A stretch of 64,000 bases of DNA from Corynebacterium yonathiae (GTDB lineage Bacteria > Actinomycetota > Actinomycetes > Mycobacteriales > Mycobacteriaceae). Under the pieces are notes generated by a model, which saw only the letters and a list, made by a program, of their open reading frames with translations, did not search any database and was not told the DNA's origin. Position numbers and translations under genes: made by a program. The DNA lies in NCBI RefSeq assembly GCF_022288805.1, contig NZ_JAKOPM010000005.1:62001-126000 (forward strand), in the 5' to 3' direction. Below, in pieces: positions 7,924-16,717 of this stretch (position 1 is its first letter; each line of letters starts with the position of its first letter).

Positions 7924-9966
7924 ATGGCAAATAAGCAGGTTAACAGTGTGAACGCAGCGGGTAAGAAGCCCCGCTCTTCGTGGGGAATTTATATCGCAGC
8001 GATGCTTATTGCCGGTCTTATCGCCGGCTTTATTTCCCTGTTCCTTTTAGCTGATTCCCTAGCCGCCCTGGGCATTCCGGATCCGGGCCGCATAACCACC
8101 TTTGGCCTGCCACTCTTCCGCGGTATGGCGTGGATTCTCATGGCTTTATCCGTGGGTTCCTTTTTAGCCTCGTCATTCCTCATTGCTCCGCGCGGGGACA
8201 ATGCCGCGCTTATCGGAGCCCCCTTATCTGTAGACGGCCACATCGCCGCGCGCACCGGTACCTGGGCTTCCTTTGGCATGGCGGCCATAGGGCTCGTGGA
8301 AGTCCCGCTCATTATGTCTGATCTGACTGGCGCGCCCTTTTTCCAGGTATTCGAACCTTCCATTATGAAGATGGCGCTGACGGAGATTTCCACCACTATT
8401 GTGTGGGCAATCTCCGTACTCATTGCCCTTGTAGTGGGCATTCTCGGTCTGCTCGGCCGCGGCTGGGCCATGCAGCCGGTACTGCTTTTCCTGTCCATCA
8501 TGCAGGTCGTTCCCATTGGTATGGAAGGCCACTCCGCGGCTGGCGGCGACCACGATTACGGCACCAATTCGCTCCTGTGGCACCTAGTCTTTGTCATGCT
8601 CTGGGTGGGCGGGCTTATGGCGCTTATCGCACACGGACGTCGCCTTGGACCCAACCTCGCTTTTGCGGTGAAGCGCTACTCCGGTATCGCCTTTATGGCC
8701 ATTGTGGTGTTGGCGGTATCCGGTCTGATTAACACCCTCATCCGCATGAATATCTCAGATCTGGTGGATTCCGCGTACGGCATCATCCTGATTACAAAGT
8801 TTGTGCTGACAATTTTGCTTGGTGTCTTCGGCCTTGCGCACCGCGAGCTCACTATCCCGCAGCTGGGGAAGAATCCGCGCCTATTCATCCGCATCGCCAT
8901 CGTGGAGGTAGCGGTCATGGCCGGCACCATTGGCGTAGCCATTACGCTCGGCCGCACCGTGCCGCCCGCGCCGCGCGACCCCAATCTCAATTCGATGCAA
9001 ATATTGATGGGCTATGAGCTTTTTGAAAAGCCCACGGTATTCAATGTGTGGACCATGTTCCGCTTTGACATTATGTTTGGCACCATCGGCCTGCTCCTGG
9101 CGGCGGCCTATGGCTACTGTGTCTACCGCGTGCACAAGCGCGGCCTAACTTGGAGCAAGGGGCGCACTGCATGGTTCATGTGCGGCGCGTTGGGCCTGAC
9201 CCTCGTGATGTCCACCGGACTGGGCCTATATATGCCCGCGATGTATTCCATGCACATGCTGGTGCACATGATTTTGTCAATGGCGGTACCACTGCTGCTC
9301 GTCTTGGGCGCGCCACTGACCTTGCTCATGGAGGCCTTTGAACCAGGACCGAAGGGAAAGCCCAGTCTGCATGATTATGCGCTGGCAGCCACCCAGTCCA
9401 AGATTGTCGGATTCATTACCAATCCGTTTGTCAATCTTGTGCAGTACCTATTTTTCCTCTACGTGCTGTACTTGTTCCCGAGCCTGTATCAATTCGCTAT
9501 CTCGGAACATGCTGGTCACCTCATCATGAACTTCGCGTTTATCGTTTCTGGCTGCTTCTACTTCTGGGAAATCATCGGACCGGATCCCCTTCCCAAGCGG
9601 CACTCCACCCCATTCCGATTGGCTGTGCTTTTCCTTTCCATGCCGTTCCACCTGTTTGCTGGGGTGTACCTAATGCAGCTGCAAAGCGTATTGGGTGCAG
9701 ACTTCTACCAGTATTTGGAGCTGCCCTGGGACCAGGATCTCCTCCAAGATCAACGAGTGGGTGGCGGCATTGCGTGGGGCTTTGGCCAGTTCCCACTGGT
9801 CATCGTTTTTGGCAAGCTTTTCTTGGATTGGCTCAGTGATGACCGCGCTACCGCCCGCCGTCACGATATGCAGGCGGCTGCGGACGATGATGCCGAGCTG
9901 GAGCGCTATAACGCCATGCTGCAGGATATGGGGCACGGCGATGAATCGAGCTTCCGCGGGCGCTAG
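7924..9966 (+). CDS. CopD/CtaG fusion: copper and cytochrome c oxidase assembly membrane protein
   Basis: Polytopic membrane protein of 680 aa built from two families. The N-terminal half (to about residue 330) has the CopD copper-resistance-type helices, including VIPIGMEGHSAAGGDHDYG followed by HLVFVMLWVGGLMAL. The C-terminal half is the caa3-type oxidase assembly factor CtaG domain (YMPAMYSMHMLVHMILSMAVPLLLVLGAPLTL and later AGHLIMNFAFIVSGCFYFWEI). Conserved His and Met residues on these helices could bind copper. The fusion is common in actinobacteria and is likely involved in copper delivery to the aa3 oxidase. ATG 7924 fits a leaderless transcript; ATG 7915 overlaps the -10 box and is less likely. 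Confidence 0.88.
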   Translation: MANKQVNSVNAAGKKPRSSWGIYIAAMLIAGLIAGFISLFLLADSLAALGIPDPGRITTFGLPLFRGMAWILMALSVGSFLASSFLIAPRGDNAALIGAPLSVDGHIAARTGTWASFGMAAIGLVEVPLIMSDLTGAPFFQVFEPSIMKMALTEISTTIVWAISVLIALVVGILGLLGRGWAMQPVLLFLSIMQVVPIGMEGHSAAGGDHDYGTNSLLWHLVFVMLWVGGLMALIAHGRRLGPNLAFAVKRYSGIAFMAIVVLAVSGLINTLIRMNISDLVDSAYGIILITKFVLTILLGVFGLAHRELTIPQLGKNPRLFIRIAIVEVAVMAGTIGVAITLGRTVPPAPRDPNLNSMQILMGYELFEKPTVFNVWTMFRFDIMFGTIGLLLAAAYGYCVYRVHKRGLTWSKGRTAWFMCGALGLTLVMSTGLGLYMPAMYSMHMLVHMILSMAVPLLLVLGAPLTLLMEAFEPGPKGKPSLHDYALAATQSKIVGFITNPFVNLVQYLFFLYVLYLFPSLYQFAISEHAGHLIMNFAFIVSGCFYFWEIIGPDPLPKRHSTPFRLAVLFLSMPFHLFAGVYLMQLQSVLGADFYQYLELPWDQDLLQDQRVGGGIAWGFGQFPLVIVFGKLFLDWLSDDRATARRHDMQAAADDDAELERYNAMLQDMGHGDESSFRGR

Positions 9967-9968
9967 CC

Positions 9969-9977
9969 TGTGGATAA
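9969..9977 (-). promoter_or_regulatory. DnaA box (perfect consensus)
   Basis: TGTGGATAA, reverse complement of the DnaA consensus TTATCCACA, immediately after the CopD/CtaG stop codon and 172 bases before the ssb start. Confidence 0.5.
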
Positions 9978-10027
9978 CCGGCTAAAAACTGTTCCGTAAC
10001 CCGGTTCTTGTTGACGGATACAACAAG

Positions 10028-10036
10028 TTATCCACA
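10028..10036 (+). promoter_or_regulatory. DnaA box (perfect consensus)
   Basis: TTATCCACA, inverted relative to the box at 9969 with 50 bp between them; the spacer holds a further dyad CTTGTTG-N7-CAACAAG (10007-10027). Both lie upstream of the ssb paralogue. Confidence 0.5.
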
Positions 10037-10148
10037 GGGTAGGGCAGGGTGGCATGGTGCGACTGGCGTGCCGGCATCAGGATGTGGAAGCGAGCGAGGA
10101 AAACCGAACTCGCCTATCCAACTATCCAGCAAAGGATTTTCTAGCACC

Positions 10149-10790
10149 ATGTCCCAATACCCAATCACCTTGACCGGTCGTCTCACCCGCGATCCAATCC
10201 TGACTAAAACCTCCACTGGGGCCTATAAGACTAAGCTGCGCGTTGCTTCCTCGCGCCGAATTCCAGAGCGCCAGGCCGATACTGGTGTTACTGGTTCGGA
10301 AGGGCAAAACACCCAGTCGCCGCAGTGGCGCGACGTGGACCACCTGTATATTGACGTCGAGATGTGGAATCAATTTGCCATTAACGTGCGTAAATCTTTA
10401 GCCAAAGGCATGCCGTTGGTCATCGTGGGCTCCCTGGTTACAGAACAATGGCGCGATGACCATGGCACTGATCACTTCCGCACGTTTATTAAGGCACAGT
10501 ATGTAGGTCTGGACTTGAACCGCCACGTTATTGGCACAAAGCGTTTGGCCCCGCAGTATAATCAGGAAAATATTGCGGTTCCAGAGTTGGGGGACAATGC
10601 CATCGAACCGGACGTGGACCACAGTCTGCCGCAACAGCAGGCGAGCCAGGGAGATACCGCTGCCGATACCGTGGCCGACCGCTATCTAGCCGAGCGAGCC
10701 GCAGCTGCACGCGGTGGGGAAGAAGACACTTTTGACACCGAAATGGAAGAGGAGGCTGCCGAGGCGGATTCCGCCACCGTGAACGCTTAA
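10149..10790 (+). CDS. ssb: Single-stranded DNA-binding protein (paralogue)
   Basis: OB-fold SSB family protein, 213 aa. The N-terminal 130 residues show the SSB pattern: ITLTGRLTRDP at the start, FRVASSRRI-like strand, a variable loop rich in Gln/Thr, then VDVEMWNQFAINVRKSLAKGMPLVIVGSLV and a final strand region. The C-terminal tail is acidic (EEDTFDTEMEEEAAE) but lacks the classical DDDIPF tip of the replicative SSB, so this is probably a second, specialised SSB. ATG 10149 is chosen because it starts exactly at the OB fold; an in-frame upstream extension from 10008 runs through the DnaA-box region. It precedes ettA, as in mycobacteria (Rv2478c-Rv2477c). Confidence 0.88.
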   Translation: MSQYPITLTGRLTRDPILTKTSTGAYKTKLRVASSRRIPERQADTGVTGSEGQNTQSPQWRDVDHLYIDVEMWNQFAINVRKSLAKGMPLVIVGSLVTEQWRDDHGTDHFRTFIKAQYVGLDLNRHVIGTKRLAPQYNQENIAVPELGDNAIEPDVDHSLPQQQASQGDTAADTVADRYLAERAAAARGGEEDTFDTEMEEEAAEADSATVNA

Positions 10791-10814
10791 GCTCTTCCAG
10801 CCCTTGGCCTGATT

Positions 10815-10841
10815 TGCCTCGGGTGTACCTGACCCGAGGCA
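10815..10841 (+). terminator. Hairpin between ssb and ettA
   Basis: Perfect 10-bp stem TGCCTCGGGT/ACCCGAGGCA with a 7-nt loop, without a T-tract; probable terminator or attenuator after ssb. Confidence 0.5.
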
Positions 10842-10912
10842 CTTGGGCGGTGGTTCTGATGTAGTGTTTGTGTAGATAAATACGTCTCCCAAATTTCTGC
10901 AAAGGGGTAAAA

Positions 10913-12583
10913 GTGGGCGAATTCATCTACACGATGAAAAACGTGCGCAAGGCAATTGGCGATAAAGTCATCCTTGACGATGTAACAATGGCGTTCTACC
11001 CAGGGGCCAAGATTGGTGTGGTCGGCCCTAACGGTGCCGGTAAGTCCTCCATTCTGAAGATTATGGCCGGCCTGGATCAGCCTTCCAACGGTGAGGCTTT
11101 CCTTGATCCGGGTGCCACCGTGGGCATCCTGCAGCAGGAGCCGCCGCTCAATGACGAAAAGACCGTGCGCGGCAACGTCGAAGAAGGCTTGGGCGAAATC
11201 TTCGAAAAGAAGCAGCGCTTCGAGCAGATCGCCGAGGAAATGGCCACCAACTACAGCGATGAGCTCATGGAAGAAATGGGCAAGCTGCAAGAAGAGCTGG
11301 ATGCTGCTGATGCATGGGAGGTTGATTCCAAGATCGAGCAGGCAATGGAAGCTTTGCGCTGCCCGCCTTCCGATGCCCCGGTGACCAACCTTTCTGGTGG
11401 TGAGCGCCGTCGCGTAGCGCTGGCTAAGCTCCTGCTCACCGAGCCGGACCTGCTGCTGCTCGATGAGCCTACAAACCACCTGGACGCTGAGTCTGTGCAG
11501 TGGCTGGAGAAGCACTTGGCCGATTACCCAGGCGCGGTTTTGGCTGTGACCCACGACCGCTACTTCCTCGACCACGTCGCGGGCTGGATCTGTGAGGTGG
11601 ACCGCGGCAAGCTTTACCCGTACGAGGGCAACTACTCCACCTACCTGGATAAGAAGCAGGAGCGCCTGGAAGTTGCTGGCAAGAAGGACGCGAAGCTGCG
11701 CAAGCGTCTGAAGGACGAGCTGGAGTGGGTACGCTCCGGTGCAAAGGCTCGCCAAGCCAAAAACAAGGCTCGTCTGGAACGCTACGAGGAAATGGCTGCA
11801 GAGGCCGAGAAGTACAAGAAGCTCGACTTCGAAGAGATCCAGATTCCTACCCCGCCGCGCTTGGGCAATAAGGTTGTGGAGGTCAAGGATCTGCAGAAGG
11901 GCTTTGATGACCGCGTTCTGATTAAGGATCTCTCCTTCACCCTGCCGCGCAACGGCATCGTGGGCGTTATCGGCCCGAACGGCGTAGGTAAGACCACCCT
12001 GTTTAAGACCATCGTTGGCCTGGAGCAGCCGGACGCCGGTTCCGTCGAGGTGGGCGATACCGTCAAGCTGTCCTACGTGGACCAGAACCGTGAGAATATT
12101 GACCCTGAAGCAACCGTCTGGGAGGTCGTCTCCGGCGGCCTAGACTACATCCACGTGGGCCAGAACGAGATGCCTTCGCGTGCCTATCTGTCCGCTTTCG
12201 GCTTCAAGGGCCCGGATCAGCAAAAGCCGTCCAAGGTGCTCTCCGGTGGTGAGCGCAACCGCTTGAATCTGGCTCTGACCCTGAAGGAAGGCGGCAACCT
12301 GATCCTCCTTGACGAGCCGACCAACGACTTGGATGTGGAAACCCTCGGTTCGCTGGAAAACGCGTTGGAGAAGTTCCCGGGCTGTGCCGTGGTCATTTCC
12401 CACGATCGCTGGTTCCTGGACCGCACCTGTACCCACATCCTGGCCTGGGAGGGCAATGTGGAAGAAGGTCAGTGGTTCTGGTTTGAGGGTAACTTCGGCG
12501 ATTACGAGAAGAATAAGGTCGACCGCCTTGGCGAAGAGGCGGCCCGTCCTTCTCGCGTGACCCACCGCAAGCTAACCCGCTAA
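10913..12583 (+). CDS. ettA: Energy-dependent translational throttle protein EttA (ABC-F)
   Basis: Cytoplasmic ABC-F ATPase that binds the ribosomal E site and gates entry into elongation according to ATP/ADP ratio. Two ABC cassettes without membrane segments: first Walker A GPNGAGKSS and LSGGERRRVALAKLLL; second Walker A GPNGVGKTT and LSGGERNRLNLALTL, each with Walker B LLLDEPTN. The inter-domain linker YPYEGNYSTYLDKKQERLEV and the following basic helices form the P-site tRNA interaction motif. 556 aa matches EttA. Start GTG 10913 follows AAAGGGG with 6-nt spacing. Downstream thioesterase follows 25 nt later and is probably co-transcribed. Confidence 0.95.
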   Translation: MGEFIYTMKNVRKAIGDKVILDDVTMAFYPGAKIGVVGPNGAGKSSILKIMAGLDQPSNGEAFLDPGATVGILQQEPPLNDEKTVRGNVEEGLGEIFEKKQRFEQIAEEMATNYSDELMEEMGKLQEELDAADAWEVDSKIEQAMEALRCPPSDAPVTNLSGGERRRVALAKLLLTEPDLLLLDEPTNHLDAESVQWLEKHLADYPGAVLAVTHDRYFLDHVAGWICEVDRGKLYPYEGNYSTYLDKKQERLEVAGKKDAKLRKRLKDELEWVRSGAKARQAKNKARLERYEEMAAEAEKYKKLDFEEIQIPTPPRLGNKVVEVKDLQKGFDDRVLIKDLSFTLPRNGIVGVIGPNGVGKTTLFKTIVGLEQPDAGSVEVGDTVKLSYVDQNRENIDPEATVWEVVSGGLDYIHVGQNEMPSRAYLSAFGFKGPDQQKPSKVLSGGERNRLNLALTLKEGGNLILLDEPTNDLDVETLGSLENALEKFPGCAVVISHDRWFLDRTCTHILAWEGNVEEGQWFWFEGNFGDYEKNKVDRLGEEAARPSRVTHRKLTR

Positions 12584-12611
12584 GTAGCTGACGCTCTAAC
12601 TGAGGAGAATG

Positions 12612-13025
12612 ATGGCAACCCCAAGCGTGCACACATACCGTATTCAAACCCGCTGGTCGGACTTTGATATGTACGGCCACATGAGGAACGCAAACTACAT
12701 CGAGCTCGCTCAGGAAGCGCGCTTGGCCTTTGCGAAGGAACATATCTATTCCAAGGGCCTTGACTTCATTGCTTTCGTGCGCCACCTCGATGTGGACTTC
12801 TTGCGCCCGATGGAATTCAAAGACACCACTACGGTGGAGGTGGAAACTTCCATCTCGCAGATTGGCACCACCTCGTTTACCACCACTCAGCAGGTTAAGA
12901 ACGCCCAAGGTGAGGTCGCGGCAACTGTGGACTGCGTGCAGGTAGTTATTGACCGTGAGCAACAGACCCCGCGTCCATTGACGGATCAGGAAAAGGATAT
13001 TCTGCAAAATACCGCAGCCAACTAA
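12612..13025 (+). CDS. Acyl-CoA thioesterase, hotdog fold (4HBT/YbgC type)
   Basis: Small cytoplasmic hotdog-fold thioesterase, about 137 aa. Family motif RWSDFDMYGHMRNANYIE near the N-terminus holds the catalytic Asp (DxxGHxxN-like) and is followed by the long central helix. Position between ettA and a conserved unknown protein matches Rv2475c in M. tuberculosis. Two adjacent ATG codons exist (12609 and 12612); GAGGAG is only one base from the first but four bases from the second, so 12612 is preferred. The acyl-CoA substrate is not predictable. Confidence 0.87.
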   Translation: MATPSVHTYRIQTRWSDFDMYGHMRNANYIELAQEARLAFAKEHIYSKGLDFIAFVRHLDVDFLRPMEFKDTTTVEVETSISQIGTTSFTTTQQVKNAQGEVAATVDCVQVVIDREQQTPRPLTDQEKDILQNTAAN

Positions 13026-13066
13026 CTGCGGCGCAGAGCAAGTAAAGAAAGGCAGGGCCCGAAGGC

Positions 13067-13705
13067 ATGGTCACCGAGACTCTAGAAATTGGAAGCGGTG
13101 GACCCGGCCTTCGGGCCCTTGTCACGCGCGCAGTTGGCTTGGATGCGGGTGCCTCGGTCCGCCTGCGCCAGCTGACTGACGACGTCGTCGATGTCTTTGT
13201 CACCACACCCTTCGAGGTGGTTGCCTCCCGCCGTGTGCAGGGCGTCGCGTCCCGCGATGGGGCAGTGGTTTCTGCGGCTACGCTGGCTGAGCAGCTCGAC
13301 GAGCACGAATCGAGCGGAAAGTTAGATTTGGGACCTGCCCGCGATCCGTCGTGGCCTGGGGCACTTCCGCCGGCCACCGGCTACAGTGTGGTTGATACCT
13401 TGCCGGTTACAGTGGTGCGCGAGCTATCCGATAAAGGACAGCAGCTGACCCGGCAGTTTTCTGGCCCCATGGGCCCGCCGTCCAGTCTTTTGAATCAAAC
13501 CGTCGTTACCGTAGAGGGCGATGGTGCCACGGTGGAAATTCCCATGCGCATGATTTTTGCTTGCACCAACTTGGGCCTTATCCCCGGATTTTCCGCCCCA
13601 ATGGACGTGCCGCGGCACCTGCGGGTGGCTCAACTAAGCCGTTGGGTGCGTCTCGACGCCCCCTTTGGCAGCATCTACCGTTCTACTCGTCTGTCGCTGT
13701 TCTAG
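13067..13705 (+). CDS. Conserved actinobacterial protein of unknown function
   Basis: 212-aa soluble protein with no motif I recognise. It has no signal peptide or membrane segment, an N-terminal region of short beta strands (ALVTRAVGLDAGASVRLRQL, VDVFVTTPFEVVASRRV), and a conserved-looking C-terminal part (FACTNLGLIPGF, RHLRVAQLSRWVRLDAPFGSIY). By position after the ettA-thioesterase pair it corresponds to M. tuberculosis Rv2474c, also about 217 aa and uncharacterised (recollection). It begins 41 nt after the thioesterase stop and is probably the last gene of the ettA operon. Confidence 0.75.
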   Translation: MVTETLEIGSGGPGLRALVTRAVGLDAGASVRLRQLTDDVVDVFVTTPFEVVASRRVQGVASRDGAVVSAATLAEQLDEHESSGKLDLGPARDPSWPGALPPATGYSVVDTLPVTVVRELSDKGQQLTRQFSGPMGPPSSLLNQTVVTVEGDGATVEIPMRMIFACTNLGLIPGFSAPMDVPRHLRVAQLSRWVRLDAPFGSIYRSTRLSLF

Positions 13706-13989
13706 CTTCGCTGGCCTGCGAGATATCGGGCAGCCACGCGTCGGTTCTGTTTAATAGGACCGGTGCGCGCGTCTTGTTTGGCGAGATTGCCCGAAAGTGG
13801 TCCACATTAGGGGGAGGGGGCTTCTGACCAAATGGGGAAATACTCCTTTGAGCAGCACATTTACCTTATGGCTCGCTGCGTTGATACCCCCGCTTTGTGA
13901 TTTTATGAACATAGCGCCGCACGCAAACGTGTCCTGCGTTACCCTTACGTGGTCGATGTAATTTACTCCACCCGCAAGGAGATTGTGTA
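13706..13989 (+). promoter_or_regulatory. Intergenic region before ald
   Basis: 284 bases with no credible gene. It must hold the ald promoter; an AT-rich stretch around 13895-13915 is the likely core. The ribosome binding site CAAGGAG lies 8 bases before the ald ATG. No clear operator dyad was found. Confidence 0.4.
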
Positions 13990-15081
13990 ATGCGTATTGC
14001 TGTGCCTAAAGAAATCATGAATAACGAGAACCGCGTGGCTCTTACCCCGAGCGGCGCTCAGACTCTCGTTCACGACGGCCACGAGGTCCTCATCGAGACC
14101 GGTGCGGGTGAAGGTGCGTCCTTCCCAGACTCCGAGTATGAGGCTGCCGGTGCCAGCATCGTTGGCACTGCGGAAGATACCTGGGCGCAGGCGGAACTGC
14201 TGCTGAAGGTCAAGGAGCCGCTCGAGTCTGAGTACCAGTACCTGCGTCCGGACCTTACCGTCTTTACTTACCTGCACCTTGCGGCGGACCGACCGCTGAC
14301 TGAGGCGCTTGTTGAGGCCAATACCACCGCTATTGCTTATGAGACGGTCACCGACCGGCACGGCACGTTGCCACTTCTTACCCCGATGTCCCAGGTAGCA
14401 GGCCGTCTTGCTGCTATCGAGGGCACCCACCACCTGCTGTCCACCCAGGGTGGCCGCGGACTCTTGGTCTCCGGTGTTCCGGGCACCCAGCCGGCACGCG
14501 TCGTGGTCATTGGCGGTGGCCAGGTTGGCGCGTCCGCCGTTGCTATGGCCCACGGTCTGCGCGCCGAGGTGACAGTGCTCGACCTTGACCCGCACGTGCT
14601 GCAGCGCTTCGATGATCAATACGCTGGCGGTGTGCGCACCCTGATCTCTGATCCAGCCACCATTGACAAGGAACTGCAGGAAGCCGACCTCGTTATCGGC
14701 GCCGTACTTATTCCAGGCGCTGCCGCACCGAAGCTGGTGCGTGAGGAAACCGTAAAGAAGATGAAGAAGGGTGCAGTTCTCGTCGATGTGGCTATCGACC
14801 AGGGTGGTTGCTTCGAGAACTCCAAGAAGACCTCCCACGATGAGCCGACCTTCAAGGTGCATGACACCTTGTTCTACTGCGTGGCAAATATGCCGGGTGC
14901 AGTGGCCAATACTTCGACCCGTGCGCTGTCTTCTGCGACCCTGCCGTACATCCGTGCTGTGGCTAACGACAGCCTAGACGTCGCCATCAAGCGCTACCCA
15001 GGCCTGGAGGGTGGCGTAATGACTCGCGGTGGCCGTTTGGTCTCCGAGCCTGTGCGTAAGGCTTTTGACTGGGAAGACTAA
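13990..15081 (+). CDS. ald: Alanine dehydrogenase
   Basis: Cytoplasmic NAD-dependent L-alanine dehydrogenase (pyruvate + NH4+ + NADH to alanine). Starts with the family-typical MRIAVPKEIMNNENRVALTP; substrate-binding Arg15 and Lys in LLKVKEP, catalytic-region His in FTYLHLAAD, and the NAD-binding Rossmann motif VVVIGGGQVGASAVAMAHG are visible. 363 aa is close to the 371 aa of M. tuberculosis Ald. Strong RBS. Isolated transcription unit ending in a hairpin shared with the convergent glbO gene. Proximity to an AGCS alanine transporter (9 kb away) may be coincidental. Confidence 0.95.
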   Translation: MRIAVPKEIMNNENRVALTPSGAQTLVHDGHEVLIETGAGEGASFPDSEYEAAGASIVGTAEDTWAQAELLLKVKEPLESEYQYLRPDLTVFTYLHLAADRPLTEALVEANTTAIAYETVTDRHGTLPLLTPMSQVAGRLAAIEGTHHLLSTQGGRGLLVSGVPGTQPARVVVIGGGQVGASAVAMAHGLRAEVTVLDLDPHVLQRFDDQYAGGVRTLISDPATIDKELQEADLVIGAVLIPGAAAPKLVREETVKKMKKGAVLVDVAIDQGGCFENSKKTSHDEPTFKVHDTLFYCVANMPGAVANTSTRALSSATLPYIRAVANDSLDVAIKRYPGLEGGVMTRGGRLVSEPVRKAFDWED

Positions 15082-15113
15082 GCATTGCGTTCGTAGTGCG
15101 CGCTAGATAAACC

Positions 15114-15154
15114 ACAAGCCCGGTTCCTCGCTAAATAGCGGGAGCCGGGCTTGT
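15114..15154. terminator. Bidirectional terminator between ald and glbO
   Basis: 10-bp inverted repeat ACAAGCCCGG / CCGGGCTTGT with an internal secondary stem, between two convergent genes. Confidence 0.7.
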
Positions 15155-15179
15155 CTCGTGCGCGGGGAAGACAGTGCGG

Positions 15180-15563
15180 TTATGGTGCTTTGTTGATCAT
15201 CATGGCGGCCACGCGCTGCATATGATCCCAGATCATCTCGCGGTAGGCCGGTGGGATGGTTTCCGCGTCGATCGCTGCGAGGGAGTTACCCATGAGTTCC
15301 AGCCACCGATCGTGGGCGGTGATGTCGATGGGGTAGGGGGCGTGGCGCATGCGCAGCCGCGGGTGCCCGCGGTTCTCGGAAAATAGCTGGGGGCCGCCCC
15401 AGTATTGCGCCAGGAACCAAGTAAGTCGCTGTTCGGCACCTTCCCAGTCATTATCGGGATACATCGGGCCGATGACATCGTCCCCTTTGACTTGGGAATA
15501 AAAGCCGTGGACGAGGCGCTCAAAGGTTTCCATGCCGCCGATGGCCTCATAGACTGAATCCAT
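15180..15563 (-). CDS. glbO: Group II truncated haemoglobin GlbO
   Basis: Haem-binding 2-over-2 globin of 127 aa, cytoplasmic or membrane associated, likely O2/NO/peroxide chemistry. Visible group II features: Tyr B10 (Y22), Tyr CD1 region (PMYPDND), proximal His F8 (H74 in RMRHAPYPI) and Trp G8 (W87 in HDRWLEL). The WFLAQYWGGP segment is also typical. Its ATG directly abuts the stop codon of the upstream mechanosensitive channel gene (TAA then ATG), so translation is likely coupled. Confidence 0.94.
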   Translation of the reverse strand: MDSVYEAIGGMETFERLVHGFYSQVKGDDVIGPMYPDNDWEGAEQRLTWFLAQYWGGPQLFSENRGHPRLRMRHAPYPIDITAHDRWLELMGNSLAAIDAETIPPAYREMIWDHMQRVAAMMINKAP

Positions 15564-16571
15564 TTACTCTTCTTCTTCCTTGCGGGGATCGGCAATGCCG
15601 ATACCGTGCGGGTAGGGGGTAGTAATACCTTTAGCATGCATGACATTGAGCACGCGGGATTGGAGGAAACGCTGAACGTCCCACTGCTTGCCCGGCAGGG
15701 TCTTGGTGGAAACGCGGAAGGAAACATAATCCGGCTCGAAGCCGGACATGCCATCCACCCGGGGCGTGCTGAGGATGAGCTTGCGCACCTTATCGTCCTG
15801 TGCCGCTTCTTTCACAGCGTCCTCGATGACTTCGCCGGCAACCTCTGGGTCATTGGAAAGGCCCACAGGAATCTGGATGCGGGCAACGGAGTACTCATCG
15901 GAGTGGTTGGCTACTTGGAGGATTTCGCCATTGCGCACGTACCACAGGGCGCCGTCGATATCGCGAACCGTGGTGATGCGCAGGGAGATGGACTCGACAT
16001 CGCCGAAGACGCCATTGCCTAGGTCAACCACGTCGCCGATGCCGTATTGATCCTCAATGAGCATGAAAATTCCGGATAGGAAGTCTTTCACCAGCGCCTG
16101 GGCGCCAAAACCAAGGGCAACACCGATAACACCGGCAGAGGCGATAAGCGGTGCCACGTTAACGTCTAATTCATCCAAGATGGCAATAACGGCCCATACC
16201 CACACGAAAATGGCGGCGGCGGAGCGGGCCACTCCAGCTAGCGTCTTAATTCGGGAAGCGCGCCGGGTTTCGCGGGTATGGCGCATGGCCTCTTCTTGCT
16301 GGGTGGGCTCGGGGCGGTTGGCCCGACTCTTGAATTTTCCGCGGAAGCGCTGCTTATCCAGCCCAGAAGATTTGATGCTGTTATCAGCCACCTTGTTGAT
16401 AATGCGGTGGAGGAGCCAGTGGGCAACTACGGCCAGGATAAGGATGACGGCGATGCGAATGGGGCGCTCGATAAGCCAGCTTTGCACCGTCTCATCGTTC
16501 CAAAAGTTGGAGACGGACTCGACGGCCGAGTCCTTGGTGGAAGCGGCTGAGGCTAAGAATTGCGTAGTCAT
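15564..16571 (-). CDS. MscS-family mechanosensitive ion channel
   Basis: Small-conductance mechanosensitive channel for osmotic downshock relief, 335 aa. N-terminal region with one clear TM helix (IRIAVILILAVVAHWLLHRII), a charged cytoplasmic loop, then the MscS core: two helices ending in the pore motif GVIGVALGFGAQALVKDFLSGIF and the beta domain YGIGDVVDLGNGVFGDVESISLRITTVRD(...)NGEIL. It lacks the extra C-terminal TM of MscCG, so it is probably not the main glutamate exporter. ATG 16571 (MTTQFLASA) is preceded by AGAAAG; ATG 16610 would add 13 residues. Operon with glbO. Confidence 0.9.
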   Translation of the reverse strand: MTTQFLASAASTKDSAVESVSNFWNDETVQSWLIERPIRIAVILILAVVAHWLLHRIINKVADNSIKSSGLDKQRFRGKFKSRANRPEPTQQEEAMRHTRETRRASRIKTLAGVARSAAAIFVWVWAVIAILDELDVNVAPLIASAGVIGVALGFGAQALVKDFLSGIFMLIEDQYGIGDVVDLGNGVFGDVESISLRITTVRDIDGALWYVRNGEILQVANHSDEYSVARIQIPVGLSNDPEVAGEVIEDAVKEAAQDDKVRKLILSTPRVDGMSGFEPDYVSFRVSTKTLPGKQWDVQRFLQSRVLNVMHAKGITTPYPHGIGIADPRKEEEE

Positions 16572-16703
16572 TGTTCTTTCTAAGTCGAGTACAAAAGGAA
16601 CCGCGCCCATTGTAAGGGGCGAACCTGAAAGTGTGATGAATTGTGGCGTCCGAGAGTGTGAAAATAAATGCTCATCTCTCCGTTAGAAATGAACAGCTTA
16701 GTC

Positions 16704-16709
16704 TAGACT
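16704..16709 (+). promoter_or_regulatory. -10 box of metB (leaderless)
   Basis: TAGACT ends 8 nt before ATG 16718. It overlaps the palindrome GTCTAGAC (16701-16708), which contains McbR-like half sites but not the correct N6 spacing. Confidence 0.45.
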
Positions 16710-16717
16710 GTGGTGCT

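Noticed and set aside
10008..10148. In-frame N-terminal extension of ssb from base 10008
   Set aside because: It runs through the DnaA-box region; the OB fold starts exactly at ATG 10149.
16701..16708. GTCTAGAC before metB as an McbR site
   Set aside because: It contains half sites but not the TAGAC-N6-GTCTA spacing, so it is not called.
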